From Paenibacillus abyssi (GTDB lineage Bacteria > Bacillota > Bacilli > Paenibacillales > Paenibacillaceae): 64,000 nucleotides of DNA. Positions 8,288 through 17,720 of this stretch are shown in pieces. The stretch spans positions 62,001 to 126,000 of the forward strand of contig NZ_BMGR01000015.1 in assembly GCF_014640295.1 (NCBI RefSeq). Direction: 5' to 3'. The position numbers and the translations under genes are program-made. The stretch's first letter is position 1. Each line of letters begins with the position of its first letter. The notes beneath the pieces are model-generated. The model was not told the DNA's origin. It saw only the letters and a list, made by a program, of their open reading frames with translations, and did not search any database.

Positions 8288-9109
8288 TTACTCAGCGCCT
8301 CCTGTCTTTACATAACGATAACGAAGCAGCCGCCGCTTCAACCATTCAAGAACGACCAGATCCAGGAAACACGCGATCGTACCGATAACCAGTATACTCA
8401 TCAGTACGCCTTCCATGTCGGCCACTTCACCCCGCCAGCGGGAATAATAACCCAGCCCGATTGTGACTCCGGCTACCATCTCCGCAGCAATCAATGAACG
8501 CCAAGCGTTACCAAAAGCAACCTGTGCCCCAGTAACAAATGCCGGAAGCGATTCAGGGCCGAATACCTTTGTCAGCAATTGAAACCGGTTGGCTCCCATT
8601 ACACGGGCCAGCTCCAGATGCGTTTTGTTAACACCCTCGGTTGAATTCAGCACAGAAAGTGCCATCGGGAAAAAGCTTGCAATGACGATAACGGTGATGA
8701 TCGTTGCATCTCCAAAGCCGAGCAATATACTAAATAATGGAACCCAAGTGATCGGCGGGATCGCCTGCAATATAGATATCAAGCTGCGCAGATAGACAGC
8801 AAACGCGCGCGAGATGCCGGCGAGTAAGCCCAACGCAGCACCAAACAGGCAGGCCAGCGGATATCCCCACCCCAGCCTATACAAGCTTTTTGCAATTCCA
8901 TTCATAAAATCATCATTACTCAAACTGTTGAACAGCCGTTTAAAAACGGCCGGCACGTCAGGCATTAAATAAGCGGGCAAAAAGAATGCCGTTATCTGCC
9001 AAATAGCAAGAAGGCTCCCCACCGCAGAGAGGAAGGGAAGCACTTTTCGCCATAAGGGTTTCGATTTGGGTTTCATCTGAGCGGATGAAGTGGGAGCTGG
9101 TTGGCTCAT
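8288..9109 (-). CDS. ABC transporter permease, sulfonate/taurine family (SsuC-like)
   Basis: A 273-residue integral membrane protein with about six helices. The loop NKTHLELARVMGANRFQLLTKVFGPESLPAFVTGAQVAFGNAWR is the EAA-type coupling loop and the following conserved segment of SsuC/TauC permeases. AAGGAG precedes the ATG closely. It is flanked by its ATPase and binding protein in one operon. Confidence 0.92.
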   Translation of the reverse strand: MSQPAPTSSAQMKPKSKPLWRKVLPFLSAVGSLLAIWQITAFFLPAYLMPDVPAVFKRLFNSLSNDDFMNGIAKSLYRLGWGYPLACLFGAALGLLAGISRAFAVYLRSLISILQAIPPITWVPLFSILLGFGDATIITVIVIASFFPMALSVLNSTEGVNKTHLELARVMGANRFQLLTKVFGPESLPAFVTGAQVAFGNAWRSLIAAEMVAGVTIGLGYYSRWRGEVADMEGVLMSILVIGTIACFLDLVVLEWLKRRLLRYRYVKTGGAE

Positions 9110-9161
9110 CGAAATTCTCCTTACTGAAATGTGATTTTAATATATCCAAAGATTTAAACCA

Positions 9162-10232
9162 TTACGATTGTTCTTGTTTCTCCTGCCAACTAAGATCCAG
9201 AATCTCTTCCACGTTAACTTCTTTCTCCAATATTCCTTGTTCCATCATAAGATTTGCGATATCCTGCATCCGGCTGACATGCTCCGGCGTAATGTCCCAA
9301 TGGAAGATTTGCGTTTCGATCGCTTGTTTGACGACTTCCACCGACTCGATCTCGCCGCCATGATGCGTCGTCATTGTATCTGTATCCACGAAGTAGTTAA
9401 GAATTCGCTCCGCGGATTGCTGTGGATCCTGCTGCAGCATTTCGATCGCTTCTTTTTGTGCATCCAGCAGTTTATCCACCGCTTCAGGGTTATTCTCTAA
9501 ATGCTCGTCAGTTGTGATCACAACCATACAAGGAAACGGCCACACTTTACCGATCTCGTAAATTTGCTTCATGCCGAGCGTCTGGGTGGCGATGCTGTCA
9601 TAAGGCTCAAATACAAATGCCGCATCCACTGCTCCGGAAACAAGCGACTGGAGCGATTGCGCCGGATCGATATAAACCATTTGCACATCTTGCTTCGTCA
9701 GGTTTGCATCTTTCAAGGTCACGCCGGTAAGTACGATATCAGCCGTGCTGCCTTGCCCTTGCGACGCAAGCTTCTTGCCTTTCAAATCCTCAACTTTAGT
9801 AATCCCGCTGTCCTCTTTGACAAGGATGCTGTGGAATCCCATTTGCGCGCCGCCGACGACCTTCAAGCCTGCGCCTTTGGCCGCCCAGGATACTGCATTT
9901 GTAAATCCAAGCACGCCAGCGTCCACTTGTCCGCCAACCATAGCTTTAATCAAATCAGTACCGCTGCTGAATTTTTGCATCGTTACATTTAAGCCGTGTT
10001 TATCATACAAACCAGCCTCATATGCAAGCATGGCCTGCGCATCGTCCATAACATTCAGATAGCCAACGACAAAGTCGGTTTTTTCAGTTTCCGATGAATC
10101 CGCAGATTGTTCTCCTGCGCCGGATGAATCTTGGTTTGAATTAGCTCCGCATGCTGTAATTGTCAGCAGTACAAGAACCATCAACAAAGCCGTGATCCCT
10201 TTTAAGCTTTTTCCTTGGATGTTTCTTAACAT
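9162..10232 (-). CDS. ABC transporter substrate-binding lipoprotein (SsuA-like)
   Basis: A membrane-anchored binding protein of about 356 residues. From the ATG at 10232 the signal peptide is short and ends in the lipobox LLTITAC followed by an Asn/Ser-rich linker. The upstream ATG at 10283 would add 17 residues with no binding site, whereas AGGGGG sits about ten bases before 10232. The mature chain has the NMT1/SsuA-type features GYLNVMDDAQAMLAYEAGLYDKHGLNVTM and LKGKKLASQGQGSTADIVL. It is the first gene of the operon with permease, ATPase and cysK. Ligand probably an organosulfur compound. Confidence 0.9.
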   Translation of the reverse strand: MLRNIQGKSLKGITALLMVLVLLTITACGANSNQDSSGAGEQSADSSETEKTDFVVGYLNVMDDAQAMLAYEAGLYDKHGLNVTMQKFSSGTDLIKAMVGGQVDAGVLGFTNAVSWAAKGAGLKVVGGAQMGFHSILVKEDSGITKVEDLKGKKLASQGQGSTADIVLTGVTLKDANLTKQDVQMVYIDPAQSLQSLVSGAVDAAFVFEPYDSIATQTLGMKQIYEIGKVWPFPCMVVITTDEHLENNPEAVDKLLDAQKEAIEMLQQDPQQSAERILNYFVDTDTMTTHHGGEIESVEVVKQAIETQIFHWDITPEHVSRMQDIANLMMEQGILEKEVNVEEILDLSWQEKQEQS

Positions 10233-10281
10233 GATGCATGTTCCCCCTAAAATTAAAATAAACCCTATAATCATACTAGGC

Positions 10282-10333
10282 ATTATAGAAATAATTATTG
10301 AAATATGTCAAGTTTTCTGAAAACCTTTGACAT
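10282..10333 (-). promoter_or_regulatory. Promoter and palindromic operator of the organosulfur/cysK operon
   Basis: Minus-strand sigma-A promoter TTGACA (10311-10306), 18-base spacer, TATAAT (10287-10282). An imperfect 29-bp palindrome at 10305-10333 (ATGTCAA arm and TTTGACAT arm around a TTTTC-T-GAAAA core) covers the -35. This is a plausible operator for a sulfur-responsive repressor or activator. I cannot assign the protein, and no regulator gene is adjacent. Confidence 0.65.
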
Positions 10334-10443
10334 AACATAATCCCTGACAAAAAAATTATCGAAGGAACAGGATTTGTAGCTGTTTTTGTTGAAAGTAAAC
10401 TAAACGATTCAATCATTCATTCAAATTCGACAACGAAGAAGGT

Positions 10444-11991
10444 ATGGCTTTGCATATATACAAGGACTTCATTAGGCGACTTATTCGAGACTACATCATC
10501 GGATCGACCGCAGCCGTGTTAGGCGTCGGCAGCATTTTTATATTTTCTGCATTACAGGTGCCAGGCCATGAAGCCATCATGCTGCTGGCCATTCTGTTGA
10601 TCTCGCTGATGATCATGATGATTGCGGAGCTGTTTGTTTTTTATCGCCACCTGCGGCCGATCCGCCAGATGTTTCATCAGAGCCAGCCGTCGATTGAAAC
10701 GCTCCAATCGGTCTATTTACATACACACCGTTTTCCGGTTTTTGCAATAAAACGTATTTTCGGGCCCCATTTATTTGGTCTTTCCATACCGGCTGCGATC
10801 ATGTTATTAATCGGTGTTCAGCAAGAGCTGCTCTCTCTTCCCTTTTCCTATTTGTTTCTCGCGGCAGTTGGCGTACCGCTCGTCGCATGCATGCATGCGT
10901 TTATGGAGTTTTTCCTTACGTCTCAATCCATACGACCGCTCGTTATGTATATAAGACAGCTTTCCTTAGATTTGTACGGCATCGATTTATCCCTTAACGG
11001 CCAAGTGCTTGTTTCGATTCAGCGAAAGTTTCAGTTCAGCGCTTTTTTAATCGGAACGTTCCCTCTGTTACTGTTTATTTTGAGCGGATACATTCGTCAA
11101 GATGTGACCGCGCATCAAAACGCGGTCGATTACTGGAATTGGGCGGGCATCATCCTATTGGTGGGCATCGCCTTCTCATCCTTGGGTGCGTGGGTGCTGT
11201 CAAGAGAGATCGAACATCCGATCCGCAGTATTAACAAAGCGATGGGCAGCGTGCAGACCGGGGACTTCGACGTCCGTACAGCCGACATTTATTCCGATGA
11301 ATTTTCCAAATTAGTCGCCGGATTTAATCATATGGTGAGTGGATTAAAAGCGCGGGAAAGTATGAATAACCTGCTCATTCAAAGCTATTTTACAACACTT
11401 GCAGCCGCACTTGATGCCCGCGATCCCTATACAGCAGGTCACTCGGAACGGGTAGCCCGTTATTCCCTTGAGATCGGCCGGTTAGCCAACCTGCACGAGC
11501 AGGAGCTGGATATATTGAAAAAAACCGCGTTATTGCACGACATCGGAAAGATCGGAGTCAGGGATACCGTTCTGCTGAAGGAAGGCCGGCTGACCGAGGA
11601 AGAGTTCGAGATGATCAAACTTCATCCACTGCTGGGGGAAAAAATACTGCGGCAAATCGAACCCGCCGATGCCATGTTCGATATATTGCCGGGGGTTCGG
11701 TCTCACCATGAACGCTTTGACGGCCGTGGATATCCGGACGGGCTGGCGGGCGACAACATCCCGTTGATGGGCAGGATTATTGCAATAGCGGACGCGTTTG
11801 ACGCGATGACTTCAGACCGTCCTTACCGGAAAGGAATGACGGTGGAGAGAGCACTGTACATCTTAAAGGAAGGCCAAGGCACCCAGTGGGATCCTGAGTT
11901 AACGAAGAAGTTCATTGACAATCTCAATCAAATACAACCCAAGATGGATGCGGAGAAGAGCACTCCAATCACCATGATGAATCGTGATTAG
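10444..11991 (+). CDS. Membrane HD-GYP-domain cyclic-di-GMP phosphodiesterase
   Basis: A 515-residue protein with about six membrane helices (residues 15-270), a HAMP linker (about 255-305, REIEHPIRSINKAMGSV) and an HD-GYP domain (about 320-490). The metal and active-site motifs HDIGK and HHERFDGRGYPDG are present, so it should hydrolyse c-di-GMP. The ribosome binding site is weak (AGAAGG almost touching the ATG). It stands alone between the organosulfur operon and a MarR/MFS pair. Signal sensed by the membrane part is unknown. Confidence 0.88.
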   Translation: MALHIYKDFIRRLIRDYIIGSTAAVLGVGSIFIFSALQVPGHEAIMLLAILLISLMIMMIAELFVFYRHLRPIRQMFHQSQPSIETLQSVYLHTHRFPVFAIKRIFGPHLFGLSIPAAIMLLIGVQQELLSLPFSYLFLAAVGVPLVACMHAFMEFFLTSQSIRPLVMYIRQLSLDLYGIDLSLNGQVLVSIQRKFQFSAFLIGTFPLLLFILSGYIRQDVTAHQNAVDYWNWAGIILLVGIAFSSLGAWVLSREIEHPIRSINKAMGSVQTGDFDVRTADIYSDEFSKLVAGFNHMVSGLKARESMNNLLIQSYFTTLAAALDARDPYTAGHSERVARYSLEIGRLANLHEQELDILKKTALLHDIGKIGVRDTVLLKEGRLTEEEFEMIKLHPLLGEKILRQIEPADAMFDILPGVRSHHERFDGRGYPDGLAGDNIPLMGRIIAIADAFDAMTSDRPYRKGMTVERALYILKEGQGTQWDPELTKKFIDNLNQIQPKMDAEKSTPITMMNRD

Positions 11992-12016
11992 GACCTGCTG
12001 GTCATCCGAACCGACA

Positions 12017-12060
12017 ACAAAGCCCTTGACCTTTCCTCCATGGAAAGTCAAGGGCTTTGT
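12017..12060 (+). terminator. Long hairpin after the HD-GYP gene
   Basis: A 14-bp perfect inverted repeat (ACAAAGCCCTTGAC at 12017-12030, complement at 12047-12060) that extends further inward with a single bulge. There is no long T-run afterwards, so it may terminate inefficiently or protect the 3' end. Confidence 0.6.
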
Positions 12061-12167
12061 CACTGTATACATTACGGCAGCTTATTCTTTCGCGAATAAT
12101 TGATTGATATACGAACTATTGCCATGCTAATATTATATACAATACAAACAAAGGAGAATTGACCCGG

Positions 12168-12593
12168 ATGCGTGAAGACGAATCGATCGGCTTTATGATT
12201 AGCAATATTGGAAGAAAGCTGAGCCAGAAACTAACGCTCCGCTTTCAAGCCTATGACATTACCTCGGAGCAGTGGTCGGTATTGAACAAGCTCACCCTGA
12301 AGGATGGCATATCGCAGCGTGAATTGTCGGAACGATCGGAGAAGGATCCGGCTAATGTGACTAGAATCTTGGATCAGCTGGAGCGGAAAGGTTGCATTCG
12401 AAGGGAAAATAACCCGGAGGACAGAAGGTCCTTCCTTATCTTTGTTACGGAGAATGGAAAGAAGTTGAATGAACAGCTCGCTCCACAGGAGCAATTGTTT
12501 GTGCAAGCCATGACTTCGTCACTCTCTGAGACAGAAGAGGCTGTCTTAAGGAACACACTACTGAAAATTAATGATGCCGTTGACGCCAGTTAA
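12168..12593 (+). CDS. MarR-family transcriptional regulator
   Basis: A winged-helix regulator of about 141 residues with the MarR layout: LTLRFQAYDITSEQWSVLNKL, the recognition helix region SQRELSERSEKDPANVTRILDQLERKG, and the wing IRRENNPEDRRSFLIFVT. AAGGAG at 12151-12156 is 11 bases from the ATG at 12168 and only two from the TTG at 12159, so I chose the ATG. It is 30 bases upstream of an MFS transporter and very likely controls it in response to a toxic or signalling compound. Confidence 0.9.
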   Translation: MREDESIGFMISNIGRKLSQKLTLRFQAYDITSEQWSVLNKLTLKDGISQRELSERSEKDPANVTRILDQLERKGCIRRENNPEDRRSFLIFVTENGKKLNEQLAPQEQLFVQAMTSSLSETEEAVLRNTLLKINDAVDAS

Positions 12594-12623
12594 TACGGCA
12601 ATCATAAAGGAAGCGATCCAGCA

Positions 12624-13838
12624 ATGCAGAAGCAGGCTTTATGGAGCAGGGATTTTATATCCATTTGTATCAGCAGTTTCTTCGTTTTTATGAACTTTTA
12701 TATCCTGGCTGTCACCCTGCCGAAGTTCGTTGTCGAGGAGCTTCACGGGAGCCAAGCCGATATTGGGTTGGTCACCACCGTTTTCGTCATCGCAGGTATT
12801 ATATTCCGTCCTATAACCGGGAAATGGCTGGATGAGCGGTCTCGCAAAAAAATCCTGTTCGCGGGGCTCATTATCTTCACCATCTGCAGTGTGCTGTATC
12901 TGTTCATAGCCGATTTCAACTTGTTATTAGCCTTGCGCATTGTGCACGGCATTGGCTTTGGCATGGCTGCCACAGCAACATCCGCTATAGCCGTTGATAC
13001 CGTTCCGCTTGACCGCAAAGGCCAAGGGATCGGTTATTTCAGCCTCTTTATGAGCCTGGCTATGGTTGTGGGCCCATTCGTCGGCTTAACAATTGCAGCA
13101 AGCTATAACTTTACTGTTCTATTTGTCTGGTGCACGGCATTCTCATTTTTATCCATGGTATTCGGCATGATGACGCGAATTCCGGCTCGAGCCGCGAAAA
13201 TACGGCTTCAGCGCTCCTGGCATTGGAGAAGTTTTATCGAGCTCAAAGCGCTGCCGATCTCATTATCGGGCTGCGTGCTGGCTTTTTCTTACGGCGCCAT
13301 CACAACGTTCTTGTCCGTCTATTCGAATGAGATCGGGTTAGAAGCGTATGCCAGCTACTTTTTCATGGTGTTTGCCGCAGCAATATTGATCTCACGGCCG
13401 TTCACGGGCAGAGTATTCGACCGGTTGGGTGAGCATGTGCTTGTGTATCCGGGGATCGCATTATTCGTTATCGGCATGATTGGGCTAAGTCAAGTCAGCC
13501 AGCCTGGCGTGTTTTTGCTGACGGGAGCGATTATCGGGCTTGGCTTCGGCGCCCTCCTTCCCAGCTTTCAGACCATTGCCGTCAGAGCTTCCTCCTCGGG
13601 CAACAGCGGGCTCGCCACGGGAACCTATTTTGTGTTATTCGATTCCGGTTACGCGCTCGGTTCTTATGTATTAGGCGTTATCGCAGCGCAGTCAAGCTAT
13701 CGCACCATGTATTTGACCGGCGGTTTCATTGTTGCGTTAACGTATATCACCTATTACACCTTGCATCACCGGAAACAGATGAAAGTGACGGATAAGGATG
13801 TTTCCACCCAGACAGAGACGGCTGACGCCGCCCTATGA
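12624..13838 (+). CDS. MFS transporter
   Basis: A 404-residue major facilitator with 12 predicted helices. GKWLDERSRKKILFAG between helices 2 and 3 is the signature loop, and FTGRVFDRLGEHVLVYPG is its repeat in the second half. AAGGAAG lies upstream of the ATG. Co-transcribed with the MarR gene. An efflux role for a drug or metabolite is likely; import is less likely but not excluded. Confidence 0.88.
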   Translation: MQKQALWSRDFISICISSFFVFMNFYILAVTLPKFVVEELHGSQADIGLVTTVFVIAGIIFRPITGKWLDERSRKKILFAGLIIFTICSVLYLFIADFNLLLALRIVHGIGFGMAATATSAIAVDTVPLDRKGQGIGYFSLFMSLAMVVGPFVGLTIAASYNFTVLFVWCTAFSFLSMVFGMMTRIPARAAKIRLQRSWHWRSFIELKALPISLSGCVLAFSYGAITTFLSVYSNEIGLEAYASYFFMVFAAAILISRPFTGRVFDRLGEHVLVYPGIALFVIGMIGLSQVSQPGVFLLTGAIIGLGFGALLPSFQTIAVRASSSGNSGLATGTYFVLFDSGYALGSYVLGVIAAQSSYRTMYLTGGFIVALTYITYYTLHHRKQMKVTDKDVSTQTETADAAL

Positions 13839-13863
13839 AGGCGGGAGATCCGTAACATTCAAT

Positions 13864-13900
13864 AAAAGTGGCGCAGCGGTCAACCGCTGCGCCACTTTTT
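13864..13900. terminator. Bidirectional terminator between MFS and COG0523 genes
   Basis: A strong perfect stem (AAAGTGGCGCAGCGGT with its complement separated by CAA) flanked by A- and T-runs. It serves the convergent MFS and GTPase genes. Confidence 0.85.
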
Positions 13901-13904
13901 CGAG

Positions 13905-14909
13905 TTAAATCGCTGTTTTTACCTCCAGCGCATAGGGTACTGCTCCCAGAACGTGCTGAAAAGCGAGCAGAGAATCCAAGATCTGCTGCGGCTCTACCTG
14001 CTTCATAATAAATACGATGTTCGATGCCCTGATCCCCTCGGGCCAATGATCCAAATGCTCGGGAGGATGGATGATATGCTGAACGCCGTTCAAAGAGACC
14101 GGCCCCTCCCCGCCCAGGTCGAGCAGCCCTTTCACGCGTAAAATAGCTGTCCCTCTTGCATGCAGCAGCATGCTGAGCCATAGTCCGAACGCATGCCAAT
14201 CGAGCGGCCTGTCGAATCGAATGGAAATGGAACACGTATCACCGGCATGAGCCTTTGCCAAATCGGCGGAGTCAACGGCCTGAACCGTTCTCACCGCTTG
14301 TGCATCACCGACAAAAAAACGTGAACCATCCGGGTCATCGGCATGTGTCGTCCCAATGGAAGCAGCGGGATTGATGGAAGCTATACGTTCAAGCAGCTGC
14401 TCAATCTGCTCGCCTGAAGCGATGTCCGTTTTGGTGATGATGATTTGATCGGCCACTGCAGTTTGCTTTATCGACTCTTCATGCTGGTCGAGATGAAACA
14501 TGCCGTTAACGGCATCAAGCGTAACTAAAATTCGATCCACATCAAAATGATGCTGCAATACGGGATGCCGCAGGATCGTAAACCAGATCGGCGACGGATC
14601 CGCAAGCCCTGTCGTTTCGACGATAACCCGGTCAACCTTTTGCTGAACACCTGATTGCATATCGTTAAGCAGTGCCAAAATGGCAGCAACGAGATCCTCT
14701 CTCGTCGAACAGCAAACACAGCCGCCGCCAAGCAGCAGCGTGCGCTCCTCCACTCTCGATAACAAATGATGGTCCAGCCCGATTTTGCCAAACTCATTAA
14801 CGATAATGGCACTGTTTTGAAGTTCATTTTGTTTAAGAGCTTTAGTCAGCAGTGAAGTTTTGCCGCTGCCTAAAAACCCTGAAAGAATGATCACCGGAAT
14901 TTTGGGCAT
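13905..14909 (-). CDS. COG0523/CobW-family metallochaperone GTPase
   Basis: A 334-residue G3E-family P-loop GTPase. Walker A is GFLGSGKTSLL, the metal motif CxCC is in GGGCVCCSTRED, the Walker B/switch region is VIVETTGLADPSPI, and TKTD is the guanine-specificity motif. The C-terminal CobW domain (about 240-320) is present. There is no long histidine-rich loop. AAGGAG precedes the ATG. Members deliver Zn, Co or Fe to partner enzymes. It is encoded 15 bases after a small Cys-containing protein gene and near a metal-dependent deacetylase-fold hydrolase, which could be a client (inference). No Zur box was seen. Confidence 0.88.
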   Translation of the reverse strand: MPKIPVIILSGFLGSGKTSLLTKALKQNELQNSAIIVNEFGKIGLDHHLLSRVEERTLLLGGGCVCCSTREDLVAAILALLNDMQSGVQQKVDRVIVETTGLADPSPIWFTILRHPVLQHHFDVDRILVTLDAVNGMFHLDQHEESIKQTAVADQIIITKTDIASGEQIEQLLERIASINPAASIGTTHADDPDGSRFFVGDAQAVRTVQAVDSADLAKAHAGDTCSISIRFDRPLDWHAFGLWLSMLLHARGTAILRVKGLLDLGGEGPVSLNGVQHIIHPPEHLDHWPEGIRASNIVFIMKQVEPQQILDSLLAFQHVLGAVPYALEVKTAI

Positions 14910-14924
14910 GCTTAGGCGCTCCTT

Positions 14925-15266
14925 TTAAATACGAGGATTCTCTTGCATCCGCTCAATGAGTTGAGGATCGAGCGGATCGGCAGCTTTGCGGATCATTTTT
15001 TCCACCGCAGGCCAAAGGGAACCCAGATCATATACGATCTCTGAAGACCCTTTCGAATCCCGCAGTATATACTTGCTGCCGTTCCAATCCTCCATTTTCA
15101 GGCCGTAATAACCCAGAATTCGATTGGCCATATTCGTTCGCAGCAGCCTTTGACGCTGACGGTTTCTTCCTGAATCCCCGCCAACCGTCATGATCGCCCC
15201 CCCATCATCAGAGCTTTTTTCCGTCCAATGCTCCTGAAGTACGAAGCCTCCGCACAGCACGCACAT
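14925..15266 (-). CDS. Small hypothetical protein with N-terminal CxxC
   Basis: A 113-residue soluble protein that I do not recognise. It starts MCVLCGGF (one CxxC pair, possible metal or redox site) followed by His-Trp and a basic stretch RNRQRQRLLRTN; the C-terminal half (VYDLGSLWPAVEKMIRKAADPLDPQLIERM) is helical and ends with Pro-Arg-Ile. AGGAGGGG precedes the ATG, so translation is well supported. The gene is tightly linked to the COG0523 GTPase downstream, so it may be an accessory protein for metal handling. There is no second Cys pair for a full zinc ribbon. Confidence 0.7.
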   Translation of the reverse strand: MCVLCGGFVLQEHWTEKSSDDGGAIMTVGGDSGRNRQRQRLLRTNMANRILGYYGLKMEDWNGSKYILRDSKGSSEIVYDLGSLWPAVEKMIRKAADPLDPQLIERMQENPRI

Positions 15267-15289
15267 CCTGTCCCCTCCTTCATGAAATT

Positions 15290-15322
15290 TAGGGAACTGC
15301 AGCGGATAACTGCAGCTCCCTA
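15290..15322 (-). terminator. Hairpin after the deacetylase-fold hydrolase operon
   Basis: TAGGGAACTGCAG and CTGCAGCTCCCTA form a 12-bp stem with one mismatch and a short loop. It lies between the stop at 15336 and the next gene at 15266, so it probably ends the operon that begins at 18551. No clear T-run follows. Confidence 0.55.
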
Positions 15323-15335
15323 ACCAAGCGAATGA

Positions 15336-16223
15336 TTATTTTTTGCGGGGATTACGGCGGCTAAAATCATCGGCTATTTCATCAAAGGTCGCCCAGCGCA
15401 CCCCTTCATGGCTGTTAATATACTCGATCAGTCTCTCATGCATCATCAGTACCTGCGGCCTGCCGCTGACATCCGGATGGATCGTCATCGTGAACACGGC
15501 ATAGTCGTATTCCCGGTATACCCAATCAAACTGGTCACGCCACATTTGCTCGATGTCGCACGGATTGACAAACCCATGGCTGTTCGGAGATTTCTTGATG
15601 AACATCATCGGCGGCAGATCGTCCAAATACCAGTTCGCCGGGATTTCAATCAAATCCGTTTCTTGGCCTCTTTGCAGCGGTTTCATCCAGGTTTCCGCAG
15701 GCTGGGAATAATCGATTCTCGTCCAGCTGTCGCCCACTCTTACATAATACGGATGGAAATCGTTATGCATCAAGCTGTGGTCGTACTTAATTCCGTTTTT
15801 CAACAGGAGCTCATTGGTGATGTTAGAAAATTCCCACCAAGGCGCTACATAACCTGTCGGCCGTTTTCCTGATACTTTTTCCACCAGCTCAATGCATTTT
15901 AGCAGAACGGCTTCTTCCTGCTGTTCCGTCATAGCGATCGGGTTTTCATGGGAATAACCATGAATGCCGATTTCGTGTCCCGCTTCCACAACCATGCGGG
16001 TTTGTTCAGGGAAGGTCTCAATGGAGTGACCCGGGATAAACCATGTCGTCTTCAAGTTGTATTTGTCAAATAATTTGAGCAGCCTCTCTGAGCCGATCTC
16101 ACCTGCAAACAGACCTCTGGAGATGTCATCCGGGGAATCCTCCCCGCCGTAAGAACCGAGCCAACCTGCTACCGCATCGACATCAATACCATAAGCTACA
16201 ATGATCTCCTTCTTTTGGGACAC
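15336..16223 (-). CDS. Deacetylase-fold (NodB/PuuE-like) amidohydrolase, candidate cyclic imidase
   Basis: A 295-residue cytoplasmic member of the polysaccharide-deacetylase superfamily without signal peptide or membrane helix. The metal-binding Asp motif is in [12 protein letters not shown] and the HxxxH motif in [14 protein letters not shown]; the later segments YVAPWWEFS and [12 protein letters not shown] match the cytoplasmic PuuE allantoinase/HpPgdA/cyclic-imide-hydrolase branch rather than secreted chitooligosaccharide deacetylases. A GTG start at 16223 follows GGAGAGG. It is last in an operon with an NCS1 transporter and a nitrilase-family amidase. Family and context suggest ring opening of a cyclic imide, hydantoin or ureide; exact substrate unknown. 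Confidence 0.82.
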   Translation of the reverse strand: MSQKKEIIVAYGIDVDAVAGWLGSYGGEDSPDDISRGLFAGEIGSERLLKLFDKYNLKTTWFIPGHSIETFPEQTRMVVEAGHEIGIHGYSHENPIAMTEQQEEAVLLKCIELVEKVSGKRPTGYVAPWWEFSNITNELLLKNGIKYDHSLMHNDFHPYYVRVGDSWTRIDYSQPAETWMKPLQRGQETDLIEIPANWYLDDLPPMMFIKKSPNSHGFVNPCDIEQMWRDQFDWVYREYDYAVFTMTIHPDVSGRPQVLMMHERLIEYINSHEGVRWATFDEIADDFSRRNPRKK

Positions 16224-16250
16224 GCAGATCCTCTCCTTTTACCGTTAATA

Positions 16251-17714
16251 TTATGAATGAACAGCGGCCTTATCCGACTTGCTGCCTGCCGGCTCATGGA
16301 CTGGAATATCCCAATCCCGACCCACTGTTGTTCCCAAATAGGAATCCGAAAATCCCGACTCGACTTCAGCCTGCCTGTGGCGTTTCAGATACCAGCCCTT
16401 CATGAGCAAGTAATAGGCAATAAATCCTGCAGGGAAACCAATGATGTACATGTAATCCATAAACAGAAGCGCGAGGCCGCCGCCAATGATCCATGCAATC
16501 ATGCCGGCGAGATTAACACCACCGTCATATTTGAATTGGCCTTCATGCTGATACAAGTCTTTCACGTGCAGCCTGCGGCGTCTGATCACATAATAGTCGC
16601 ATATAATGATGCCAGCTACAGCGGAGAGTACGGCCCCATAGTAGCCTAAGTAAACAAAGAGGTTATTAAGAATTTCCCAAGGCTGGATTACCGTTCCGAT
16701 AATGCCAGCGATAATTAAGCCGGTTAAGAAATTCAAGCGGAATTTTGCTCCTGCATTAACAAACGTCAACGAAGCTGGAATGAGATTCGCCGCGGTATTG
16801 GTCGACCACTGCGCTAAAACAATCATCAATAGCAGAATAACATACGTCCAACCGCTTGCCGTTCCTTGGATTACGTTAATCGGATTCGCATCGCCTGCAC
16901 CGAGCAGGCTGACGGCTCCGATCACGCCCATAAATGTTTGTACCAGCGGCAGTGCAGTAATATGGGGAATAAAATTGCTCAGATTGCGTTTGAACCAATT
17001 TCTTTCATTGGATGGGGCTTTAACATAACGGGTGATGTTGGGGATGTCGATGGCCAGTGCGGACCAGAAACCCATGTTGGCAATCATAATCAAAAACCAT
17101 GAGGTTGTGTTTTGGGTGCCTGAATAGGTTGCAATATCGATTCCTTTGTCGGCAGCCATACCGTTTACTTTCATAAATATCCAGATTGAGATCAAAATAA
17201 TAGCCGGTGCCGCAATGACGGCAAAACGGTCGATGGCTTTGATACCAAGAGCGGTATTGATGATTTGCACGACGGCAAATATAACATACCATAGAAACCA
17301 GGAGTCAAAACCCGTCATGCTTGCTACCAGATAATTAATGGCAATCGCACCCAGGTAGGTTTGAATACCGAACCATATCGCCGCGACGATACCTCTGCTG
17401 ACTGCCGGAATATGTACACCCCAGGTTCCAAACGGCGCTCTAAGGTAGGCTGCGAAAGACAATCCGTGTTCAATCCCGATATCGCCGCTTAAGCTGCCGA
17501 TAATTGCAATGATCAGATTCGCGATGAATATGGCGATCGCCAGCTCCCATATGGACATAGAGTCAATGCCGTTGCCTCCGATCAGAAATGTGGCGATGAT
17601 AACAGCCATACCGACCCAAATATTAAAAAAGCCGAACCCGGAAATGACTCTTTGATGCGCTTTAATCGGAACGATGTCTTTGGATACCAAACTATTATTT
17701 CGGTTCTCTTCCAT
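16251..17714 (-). CDS. NCS1-family nucleobase/hydantoin/allantoin transporter
   Basis: A 487-residue membrane protein with about 12 helices. PIKAHQRVISGFGFFNIWVGM and GDIGIEHGLSFAAYLRAPFGTWGVHIPAVSRGIVAAIWFGIQTYLGA match the first helices and the purine/pyrimidine-binding region of NCS1 symporters, and DIPNITRYVKAPSNERNWFKRN is a diagnostic loop. GGAGAGGT precedes the ATG. It is six bases downstream of the amidase gene and 27 upstream of the deacetylase-fold gene, so it probably imports the substrate of both as a cation symporter. Confidence 0.9.
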   Translation of the reverse strand: MEENRNNSLVSKDIVPIKAHQRVISGFGFFNIWVGMAVIIATFLIGGNGIDSMSIWELAIAIFIANLIIAIIGSLSGDIGIEHGLSFAAYLRAPFGTWGVHIPAVSRGIVAAIWFGIQTYLGAIAINYLVASMTGFDSWFLWYVIFAVVQIINTALGIKAIDRFAVIAAPAIILISIWIFMKVNGMAADKGIDIATYSGTQNTTSWFLIMIANMGFWSALAIDIPNITRYVKAPSNERNWFKRNLSNFIPHITALPLVQTFMGVIGAVSLLGAGDANPINVIQGTASGWTYVILLLMIVLAQWSTNTAANLIPASLTFVNAGAKFRLNFLTGLIIAGIIGTVIQPWEILNNLFVYLGYYGAVLSAVAGIIICDYYVIRRRRLHVKDLYQHEGQFKYDGGVNLAGMIAWIIGGGLALLFMDYMYIIGFPAGFIAYYLLMKGWYLKRHRQAEVESGFSDSYLGTTVGRDWDIPVHEPAGSKSDKAAVHS

Positions 17715-17720
17715 TTTCGT

